Source: Blastocatellia bacterium (GTDB lineage Bacteria; Acidobacteriota; Blastocatellia; Pyrinomonadales; Pyrinomonadaceae). From it: a DNA stretch of 5,927 nt. The first letter of the stretch is position 1. Each line of letters begins with the position of its first letter. Below are positions 1 to 4,360 of the stretch, one piece after another. The position numbers and the translations under genes were made by a program. The notes below the pieces were generated by a model, which saw only the letters and a list, made by a program, of their open reading frames with translations, was not told the origin of the DNA and did not search any database. The stretch is taken from NCBI GenBank assembly GCA_013695495.1, contig JACDAK010000355.1:1-5927 (forward strand), read 5' to 3'.

Positions 1-182
1 TCGAAGCCGTTGACGTTTTGCTGAATGATGAGCATCCCGATCATCGACAGGACGACGAGTAGGATTAGCATCGAAATACCGAATCGTACAGAGCTGAGGA
101 ATCTTACAGCCCGTTCGGAATAGTACTTGAGGCCTGCAGGTTCGACCCTGCCGGATTTGATTGTTTCTTGTGCTGCTGACAT
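1..182 (-). CDS. resB: Cytochrome c biogenesis protein ResB, N-terminal fragment (runs off the window edge)
   Basis: Sixty codons are visible, read from an ATG at 182-180 with no stop before the window edge, so this is a 5' fragment of a longer gene. The peptide begins MSAAQETIKSGR and carries a basic stretch followed by one hydrophobic segment at about residues 35-53, ending in MIGMLIIQQNVNGF. A 'SVRFG' entry into the first membrane helix followed by 'GMLIxQQNVxGF' is typical of the start of ResB (Ccs1) proteins. ResB works with ResC/CcsA in system II cytochrome c maturation, in which heme is moved across the cytoplasmic membrane and attached to apocytochromes. It is divergent from ctaB, which fits a respiratory locus. 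No clear Shine-Dalgarno sequence lies ahead of the ATG. The family call rests on only 60 residues; the rest of the gene, including the periplasmic domain, cannot be checked here. Confidence 0.8.
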   Translation of the reverse strand, partial: MSAAQETIKSGRVEPAGLKYYSERAVRFLSSVRFGISMLILLVVLSMIGMLIIQQNVNGF

Positions 183-227
183 TGATACTACGTTACAAAT
201 GATATCTTAGCGGTGTGCGAATGTCAT

Positions 228-257
228 CTTATAGAAAATTAGCATGCCTATTGTCAT
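228..257 (-). promoter_or_regulatory. Candidate sigma-70 promoter for resB
   Basis: Read on the minus strand, ATGACA (257-252) and TATAAG (233-228) each match the -35 and -10 consensus at five of six positions, with an 18-base spacer. Transcription would start near 221, giving a leader of about 40 bases before the resB ATG. This is by inspection only, in an AT-rich intergenic region where chance matches are common. Confidence 0.4.
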
Positions 258-285
258 TAATGAGCGAAACGCACCATACTGTGCT

Positions 286-314
286 TTGAAATCGCTAGTC
301 ATAAACTATATCCT
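286..314 (+). promoter_or_regulatory. Candidate sigma-70 promoter for the ctaB-ctaE-DUF420 run
   Basis: TTGAAA (286-291) and TATCCT (309-314) are separated by 17 bases, matching the -35 and -10 consensus at five and four of six positions. TATATC at 307-312 is an alternative -10 with a 15-base spacer. The start point would be near 321, about 33 bases upstream of ctaB. It lies back to back with the candidate resB promoter, about 30 bases away, so one regulator bound here could affect both directions. No operator is recognised. Confidence 0.35.
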
Positions 315-353
315 TGTAAGTTCGTACCTCTCTTGAGCAGAAGACCCTAAAGC

Positions 354-1256
354 ATGATGGAAACCGCTGTCGCAAATTTGAACGAAGAACGAACCCTCGG
401 GCTGCGTGGGAAGCTCGGTGCATATGTGGAGCTCACCAAGCCTCGGATCGCGTTCATGTTGCTGCTGACGTCGGCGGCGGGCTTCTATTTGGGAAGTTGG
501 ACCCCGCTCAATTGGGTGCTGTTTCTCAATGCGATGATCGGGATCGCATTGCTGGCATTTGGCGTTGCGACGCTGAACCAGTGGATGGAGCGGCGGACAG
601 ATGTTTTGATGGACAGAACATCCTCGCGGCCGATTCCGACGGGGAGGGTGACGGCAAACGAGGCCCTGGTGTTCGGACTTGGTCAGGTGGCTGCTTCACT
701 GGTTTACCTCTATGTGCTGGTCAATCCGCTGACAGCCGCGCTGGCTGTGGTTGTCGTTGTTGGCTATTTACTTGTTTACACACCACTCAAGACGCGGACG
801 TCGGCGTCGACGGCGATAGGTGCGGTTCCGGGGGCGATACCTCCGCTCATCGGCTATACGGCGGCGGCGAATGAAGTGACGCTGGGTGCCTGGTCGCTGT
901 TCGTTATTCTGTTTCTGTGGCAGTTCCCGCATTTTCTGGCGATCGCATGGATGTATAAAGAAGATTACGCAAAGGCAGGGATATGGATGCTGCCGGTCGT
1001 GGATAAGGATGGGTCGCTGACGGCGCGACAGATCGTAATGTTTGCATTCATGCTGCTGCCTGCAAGCTTGGCTCCGTTCTTTTTTGGGATGGCAGGCGTT
1101 GTTTACCTCGTCGGTGCGACGCTATTGGGCACGTGGTTCCTTGTAGAAAGCATTTCTACGGCGCGTGCCAAGACGAAAGAGCGAGCACGGCGGCTGTTGC
1201 TTGTTTCAGTCATTTACCTTCCGCTGTTGTTTGGACTGATGATCTCAGGATATTGA
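354..1256 (+). CDS. ctaB: Protoheme IX farnesyltransferase (heme O synthase)
   Basis: This integral membrane prenyltransferase (CtaB/CyoE, UbiA superfamily) transfers farnesyl from farnesyl diphosphate to heme B to make heme O, the precursor of heme A for cytochrome oxidase. The 300-residue length is normal for the family. Family signatures are clear: ELTKPRI at 26-32; the first Asp-rich motif with N75, D83, D87 and R88 followed by RPIPTGRV at 92-99; the WQFPHFLAIAW block at 189-199; and the second conserved motif DYAKAGIWMLP at 204-214. Hydrophobic segments throughout fit about eight or nine membrane helices. Two adjacent ATGs, at 354 and 357, could both serve as start; the ribosome-binding signal is weak (GAGCAGAAG upstream). 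It is followed after four bases by ctaE, so the two are almost certainly co-transcribed. The name ctaB is preferred to cyoE because of the cytochrome c oxidase neighbour. The family is certain; the exact start is not. Confidence 0.96.
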   Translation: MMETAVANLNEERTLGLRGKLGAYVELTKPRIAFMLLLTSAAGFYLGSWTPLNWVLFLNAMIGIALLAFGVATLNQWMERRTDVLMDRTSSRPIPTGRVTANEALVFGLGQVAASLVYLYVLVNPLTAALAVVVVVGYLLVYTPLKTRTSASTAIGAVPGAIPPLIGYTAAANEVTLGAWSLFVILFLWQFPHFLAIAWMYKEDYAKAGIWMLPVVDKDGSLTARQIVMFAFMLLPASLAPFFFGMAGVVYLVGATLLGTWFLVESISTARAKTKERARRLLLVSVIYLPLLFGLMISGY

Positions 1257-1260
1257 TCTA

Positions 1261-1995
1261 ATGAAGACCGGCTCCATGTCAACCACGTTCGAACGCGAGC
1301 CAACTGCCCGCAAGAAGAAGCGGCTGGCGCTTTCCGGCGGCGGGGGCAATGGTTCAGGGAGCGGCGGAGATGATAACGACGGTGACGATTACCGTAACCG
1401 CAACGATCTTGACGATTCTCTTGATGACGCACCGGATGCGGTACCTGATAAGTCCAAGGTCGTAACGTGGTTCCTGCTTCTGGTCGTGATGATGACCTTT
1501 GGCGGATTGATCGGCGCGTACATTGTGATTTCGACGAATAATGTCCTTGAGTGGCGCCCTTTTGAGCTTCCGCTGGCGGTTTACATAAGCACAGCGATAA
1601 TCGCGATCAGCAGTTTTACGTTTCATGAGGGACAGCGAGCTCTTTTCAAGGGCCGTCAGATGGATGTCCCAAAATGGTTTGTTTGGACGACGGTGTGGGG
1701 TGGGACGTTCATTTCTTCGCAGCTGATCGTCTGGATGTCGCTGGTGAGGGCTGGTGCTTACATCGCGGGGAATCCTTATGCCGGATTCTTTTATATCCTA
1801 ACAGCTGTCCATGCGGCTCATGTGCTTGGAGGGATAGTTGCTTTGGGCGTGATCCTGCTTAGGACGTGGCACCCGACAGAGAACGAGGATGAGCTGAAAT
1901 ACCGACGGGACCTGACGCGTTCCGTAGGTTGGTATTGGCACTTTATGGGGCTGCTCTGGCTTGTGCTGCTTGTCCTCCTTGGATTCTGGAAGTAG
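1261..1995 (+). CDS. ctaE: Cytochrome c oxidase subunit III (heme-copper oxidase subunit III)
   Basis: A 244-residue membrane protein of the CoxC/CtaE family, a non-catalytic core subunit that stabilises subunit I and its proton uptake in aa3-type oxidases. Five hydrophobic segments are visible, near 67-91, 103-122, 138-160, 173-200 and 224-242; this is the short five-helix form rather than the seven-helix mitochondrial type. Recognisable blocks are HAAHVLGGI at 184-192, matching the usual HxxHVxxG, and GWYWHFMGLLW at 223-233, matching the C-terminal YWHFxxxxW motif. The first 66 residues are unusual: basic KKKR, then a Gly/Ser/Asp-rich tract (26-60), hydrophilic and probably disordered. The ATG at 1261 is chosen because CAGGA at 1246-1250 sits ten bases upstream; an in-frame ATG at 1276 would remove five residues. 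It is tightly linked to ctaB (four-base gap) and 26 bases ahead of the DUF420 gene. Subunits I and II are not present. Confidence 0.92.
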   Translation: MKTGSMSTTFEREPTARKKKRLALSGGGGNGSGSGGDDNDGDDYRNRNDLDDSLDDAPDAVPDKSKVVTWFLLLVVMMTFGGLIGAYIVISTNNVLEWRPFELPLAVYISTAIIAISSFTFHEGQRALFKGRQMDVPKWFVWTTVWGGTFISSQLIVWMSLVRAGAYIAGNPYAGFFYILTAVHAAHVLGGIVALGVILLRTWHPTENEDELKYRRDLTRSVGWYWHFMGLLWLVLLVLLGFWK

Positions 1996-2021
1996 GCTCA
2001 CAATCTCCTGCGGAAACAGGC

Positions 2022-2477
2022 ATGGATCTTCTTCACATTTTTCCACATCTCAATGCCGCTCTAAATGCCACGGCGTGCGTCTTTTTGATCGCGGGGTTTG
2101 TCTTCATAATGCGGCGACAGGTTGCCAGGCATCGTGCGTGCATGCTGACGGCGTCGATCGTGTCCGCCGTATTTCTGGCGTCATATCTTGCACATCACGC
2201 GGTCCGCACCTATTATTTCGGGCTGGGTCCTACTAGGTTTACGCACACCGGGTTTATTCGGCCGGTATATTTTACGATCTTGACGTCGCACACGATATTG
2301 GCGGCCGGCGTGGGTCCTTTTATTTTGCTGACGCTTTATCGCGGCCTCAAAGAGCAGTTCGACAAACACCGTAACATCGCTCGGTTGGTTTATCCGATAT
2401 GGCTGTATGTATCGATAACAGGGGTGGCTGTATACCTGATCCTTTACCAGATATTTCCGCCCGCTGCTGCTCAGTGA
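2022..2477 (+). CDS. DUF420 membrane protein, probable cytochrome oxidase assembly factor (CtaM/YozB-like)
   Basis: A 151-residue protein with four hydrophobic segments, near residues 10-30, 42-61, 81-107 and 121-142. The pattern is that of DUF420: FPHLNAALNATA at 7-18, H37 in RHRACM, FLASYLAHHAV at 51-61, GFIRPVYFTILTSHTILAA at 77-95 and YPIWLYVSITGVAVYL at 124-139. Several conserved histidines lie near the membrane faces (H9, H58, H59, H90). DUF420 genes often sit beside cytochrome oxidase genes; from memory, the Staphylococcus/Bacillus relative CtaM (YozB) is needed for heme-A-containing oxidase, but the equivalence here is inferred. The frame stays open upstream to a GTG/ATG at 1929 inside ctaE, but residues before MDLLHIF do not look like the family. 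The ATG at 2022 with GCGGA about eight bases upstream is therefore preferred. It is the third gene of the ctaB-ctaE run, and no terminator hairpin follows directly. Confidence 0.88.
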   Translation: MDLLHIFPHLNAALNATACVFLIAGFVFIMRRQVARHRACMLTASIVSAVFLASYLAHHAVRTYYFGLGPTRFTHTGFIRPVYFTILTSHTILAAGVGPFILLTLYRGLKEQFDKHRNIARLVYPIWLYVSITGVAVYLILYQIFPPAAAQ

Positions 2478-2506
2478 AAAATCTAGTTCGTAGGTATGGC
2501 TCGCTC

Positions 2507-2536
2507 TTGAATGCAAGGCGTTTCCTGTGCTAAAAT
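2507..2536 (+). promoter_or_regulatory. Candidate extended -10 promoter for the riboswitch transcript
   Basis: TAAAAT (2531-2536) matches the -10 consensus at five of six positions and is preceded directly by TGC, an extended -10 element. TTGAAT (2507-2512) is a fair -35 with an 18-base spacer. Transcription would begin near 2543, only about eight bases before the first riboswitch stem. That placement is what a dedicated riboswitch promoter would show, and it suggests the leader is not merely the tail of the oxidase transcript. Confidence 0.5.
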
Positions 2537-2550
2537 TCGGGTGTTGAAAA

Positions 2551-2700
2551 GCTGATCACCGAAGACGGTCTAGTAGTAGGCCGCCGCGGGGGAACCAAGG
2601 TCAAACGTGATGGCATGTGCGACAGGGGCGAAGCGTTGTCGGATAAGACGCAGGGATAATCTTTCGTTCCTAGCCCGTCAGCTAACCTCGTAGGTGTGGC
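2551..2700 (+). ncRNA. Cyclic di-AMP riboswitch (ydaO/yuaA class)
   Basis: The conserved blocks of the ydaO/yuaA aptamer occur in order: CACCGAAGACGG at 2557-2568, CGCGGGGGAACCAAGG at 2585-2600, GGGGCGAA at 2625-2632, GCAGGGATAA at 2650-2659, and the hallmark CCCGTCAGCTAACCTCGTAGG at 2674-2694. The helices also form. CACC (2557-2560) pairs with GGTG (2693-2696) to close the aptamer. CGGGG (2587-2591) pairs with CCTCG (2686-2690) with one G-U. CGACA (2620-2624) pairs with TGTCG (2637-2641). This class binds cyclic di-AMP, a second messenger of osmotic and cell-wall state, and usually turns downstream genes off through an intrinsic terminator when bound. Here a terminator lies at 2801-2838 and the next gene is a tandem-HTH protein at 3022, not the usual cell-wall hydrolase or potassium/osmolyte transporter. 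The class is secure; the target gene is not. Confidence 0.93.
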
Positions 2701-2800
2701 AAAGAAGTTACAGCAGTGAATCCGAGCTAAGTCGCGATATTGTGTGTGCTTCGCGCTCTAATTTTCAACAAATAGCGGACATCCGGTCTTCTCAAAGAGG

Positions 2801-2838
2801 AAATCCCGCTGCCTGGCAAGAGGCGGCGGGATTTTTTT
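2801..2838 (+). terminator. Strong intrinsic terminator downstream of the riboswitch (possible expression platform)
   Basis: A 13-base-pair stem forms between 2801-2813 (AAATCCCGCTGCC) and 2822-2834 (GGCGGCGGGATTT) with one T-G wobble and an eight-base loop. It runs into seven T residues at 2832-2838. It lies 100 bases after the aptamer, so it could be the ligand-controlled switch or simply the end of a short leader transcript. It may also stop read-through from the ctaB-ctaE-DUF420 run, which has no terminator of its own. Confidence 0.9.
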
Positions 2839-2899
2839 ACCTCTGGCGGATCGTACTCCAGTTTCGTAACGGAAACGTGGAGATGCATGGGATTCGTGA

Positions 2900-2928
2900 T
2901 TGAAAGACCGCTGTACTTCTGATATTCT
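2900..2928 (+). promoter_or_regulatory. Candidate sigma-70 promoter for the tandem-HTH gene
   Basis: TTGAAA (2900-2905) and TATTCT (2923-2928) are spaced by exactly 17 bases and match the -35 and -10 consensus at five of six positions each. A start near 2935 gives an untranslated leader of about 87 bases. If used, this promoter would let the HTH gene be expressed independently of the upstream riboswitch and terminator. Confidence 0.45.
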
Positions 2929-3009
2929 TATTGAAAAGCCTCAAAGCATAACTCTTCCTTGTGAGGTCTCAAACATTGACCACCGACGATTAGCGGTATC
3001 ACTACGAAC

Positions 3010-3014
3010 AGGAA
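3010..3014 (+). promoter_or_regulatory. Ribosome binding site supporting a TTG start at 3022
   Basis: AGGAA lies seven bases before the TTG at 3022, near-ideal spacing. The competing ATG at 3040 has only GGAG (3024-3027) at twelve bases, which is long. This favours the TTG start, though both remain possible. Confidence 0.5.
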
Positions 3015-3021
3015 CGCCCTC

Positions 3022-3426
3022 TTGGAGAACACCGATACGATGCGCTTACGATTTAATATAGATAATGCCGAGATTCACCGGCTCTACACCGAAGAGAAGA
3101 TCACGCAGCAGGAGATCGGCCGGCGATACGGGATAACTCGTCAAGCTGTGTCATACCGACTGCGCATTTACCGCGAGCAATTGAAGAGCGGAAAAGTGCC
3201 TTTTCACAGAGATACGCCCGCCGAGATGGAACTGATCAAGGATCGTTTTCAGAAAGGCTGGACGCTTGATCAACTTGGCAAGGAACTCGGGCTTACCCCT
3301 CAAGCGATCCGGTACCGACTGCAGGTGTCCGGCGTGATTCCGCCGCGCAAGCCTCGTCGTAAAGGGACTGATCCGAAGAAGAAGCATTCAAGCCGCAGTC
3401 GGCCGAATCGGTACAGCGATCAGTGA
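3022..3426 (+). CDS. Small basic protein with two tandem helix-turn-helix units
   Basis: A 134-residue protein not assigned to a named family. It holds two helix-turn-helix units of the homeodomain-like/sigma-region-4 kind. Unit 1 spans about 17-50 (core QEIGRRYGITRQAVSYRLR, 30-48) and unit 2 about 70-104 (core DQLGKELGLTPQAIRYRLQ, 83-101). The cores share eight of nineteen residues at a fixed offset of 53, so they look like an internal duplication. A short linker with SGKVPFHRD separates them. The C-terminus (106-134) is strongly basic and low in hydrophobics (PPRKPRRKG, KKKHSSRSR), suited to non-specific DNA or RNA contact. A sequence-specific DNA-binding role is inferred; no effector or catalytic domain is present. 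The start is taken as TTG at 3022 because of the AGGAA site; ATG at 3040 would give 128 residues. It has its own candidate promoter and lies downstream of the c-di-AMP riboswitch and its terminator. The next gene, a Panacea protein, is 93 bases on in the same direction. Confidence 0.8.
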   Translation: MENTDTMRLRFNIDNAEIHRLYTEEKITQQEIGRRYGITRQAVSYRLRIYREQLKSGKVPFHRDTPAEMELIKDRFQKGWTLDQLGKELGLTPQAIRYRLQVSGVIPPRKPRRKGTDPKKKHSSRSRPNRYSDQ

Positions 3427-3451
3427 GCATGCTTTCCTCCCGCAGAAAATG

Positions 3452-3479
3452 TTGGACATATTCCGTCAAAGCCTTTAAT
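3452..3479 (+). promoter_or_regulatory. Candidate sigma-70 promoter for the Panacea-domain gene
   Basis: TTGGAC (3452-3457) and TTTAAT (3474-3479) are separated by 16 bases and match the consensus boxes at four and five of six positions. The start would be near 3486, about 34 bases before the ATG at 3520. The gap after the HTH gene has no T-run terminator, so read-through from that gene is also possible. Confidence 0.4.
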
Positions 3480-3519
3480 CTTTGGCAATAGGGGTTCGTC
3501 CTCTTTTACCTAAGAAGCT

Positions 3520-4302
3520 ATGTCGGATGAGGGTTTGCATATGCACATCAGCGGTAGGGATCTAGATCGTGCGGCGGTAGCCGTTCAGGAGTTTCAACTG
3601 AGCGAAAACGGCGTTTCGTATCGCAAGGAGCAGGTTGAGAGCGCGATAAGCCGTTGGCTGGCACTGCGAATCGACCGCATGGCCGACGATCTGGACGACG
3701 TACTGACCACACCAAGCCTGCCTGAGTTTCGCGAATTTAATCAAATACTTGTAGCTGAAGCGGCGGAGGCTCATTCTCCGATGGTACAGGAAGATCCGTC
3801 TGCAGTTGAACAAGCTACTGAAGCGGATGTGTTCAGCGGCCGCCGGGCTTATTCGCCGGAGCGGTTGGCTGCGATGATCAGGTATTTCGCGGCACACGGG
3901 AAGGAGATGTACCGCACGAAGCTGAACAAGCTGCTCTTCTATGCAGACCTGAGGTTCTATACACAGAATGGCGTCGGCATTTCGGGTGCGACATACGTCA
4001 ATCTGCCGTATGGGCCGGTTGCGGATGGTGTGACTACGCTGTTCGATGATCTCGTCGCTGCGGGAGAGGTTAGCATTATTGAAGAAATAGAGGGCTCCGG
4101 CAGGTTCGCGGCGGATGCTGATGCCGTTGATCTCGGACCGCTTTCGAGCGATGAGATCCGCGAGCTTTATGCGGTGCTCGAGCGTTATGGCGATCTCACG
4201 ACGAAGGAGATCGTTGATCTATCTCATGAAGAGATGGCTTATAAGTATACGCGGCCGGGGGAACCGATCGCGTACGAATACGGAAAGTTTCTAAAGCAGT
4301 AG
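3520..4302 (+). CDS. Panacea (SocA-like, DUF4065) domain protein with an unrecognised N-terminal region
   Basis: A 260-residue soluble protein. The C-terminal half (about 111-258) matches the Panacea/SocA-like domain: MIRYFAAH at 119-126, TKLNKLLFYADLRFYTQNG at 133-151, YVNLPYGPV at 159-167, and the LSHEE motif at 234-238 near the end. In the family the domain occurs in antitoxins (PanA of Panacea toxin-antitoxin pairs) and in the Caulobacter antitoxin SocA, an adaptor for ClpXP degradation of its toxin, as well as in phage-associated proteins. The first 110 residues are charged and apparently helical, with an acidic stretch IDRMADDLDDVL (51-62), and are not a family I recognise. No toxin gene is evident next to it: a terminator and a convergent gene lie downstream, and the neighbour upstream encodes the HTH protein. 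A solitary adaptor or regulatory role is therefore as likely as an antitoxin role. ATG 3520 is used; ATG 3541 (residue 8) has the better ribosome site, GAGG at 3529-3532. Tandem in-frame stops TAG TGA end the gene. Confidence 0.85.
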   Translation: MSDEGLHMHISGRDLDRAAVAVQEFQLSENGVSYRKEQVESAISRWLALRIDRMADDLDDVLTTPSLPEFREFNQILVAEAAEAHSPMVQEDPSAVEQATEADVFSGRRAYSPERLAAMIRYFAAHGKEMYRTKLNKLLFYADLRFYTQNGVGISGATYVNLPYGPVADGVTTLFDDLVAAGEVSIIEEIEGSGRFAADADAVDLGPLSSDEIRELYAVLERYGDLTTKEIVDLSHEEMAYKYTRPGEPIAYEYGKFLKQ

Positions 4303-4320
4303 TGAACGATTTAGATAGAA

Positions 4321-4352
4321 AAGGCCGTCACGGATGTGGCGGCTTTTTTTTT
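4321..4352 (+). terminator. Intrinsic terminator after the Panacea gene, probably bidirectional
   Basis: AAGGCCGTCAC (4321-4331) pairs with GTGGCGGCTTT (4336-4346), eleven base pairs with two G-U wobbles and a four-base loop, followed by nine T residues (4344-4352). It begins 18 bases after the stop codon. On the minus strand the same hairpin is followed by TTTTCTATC, so it could also end the convergent M1 peptidase transcript, whose stop lies at 4361-4363. Confidence 0.88.
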
Positions 4353-4360
4353 GTTGCTGA

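Larger units (their letters stand above)
2839..3021 (+). other. Gene-free leader region with two hairpins
   Basis: No credible gene lies between the terminator and the HTH gene. Two small hairpins are visible. The first pairs CTCCAGTTTC (2856-2865) with GAAACGTGGAG (2872-2882), giving ten base pairs with one bulged G and a six-base loop; no T-run follows, so it is not a terminator. The second pairs CCTCAAAG (2939-2946) with CTTGTGAGG (2958-2966), eight base pairs with one bulge, and would sit at the 5' end of a transcript from the promoter at 2900-2928. Their role is unknown, and either may be chance. Confidence 0.35.

Noticed and set aside
1929..2021. Upstream extension of the DUF420 frame into ctaE
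   Set aside because: The extra 31 residues are ctaE read in another frame (including the motif-bearing C-terminus) and do not resemble the DUF420 N-terminus. The ATG at 2022 fits the family start.
1214..2046. Minus-strand frames across ctaE (for example 1354-1626, 1798-2046)
   Set aside because: They are antisense to a well-supported subunit III gene, rich in Arg and low in structure, with no independent evidence.
2694..2903. 69-codon open frame on the plus strand (GTG start)
   Set aside because: It begins inside the riboswitch and runs straight through the terminator hairpin and T-run. It has no ribosome site or protein-like composition.
3470..3490. Short inverted pair CAAAG / CTTTG after the HTH gene as a terminator
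   Set aside because: Only five base pairs and no following T-run; it overlaps the better-supported candidate promoter for the Panacea gene.
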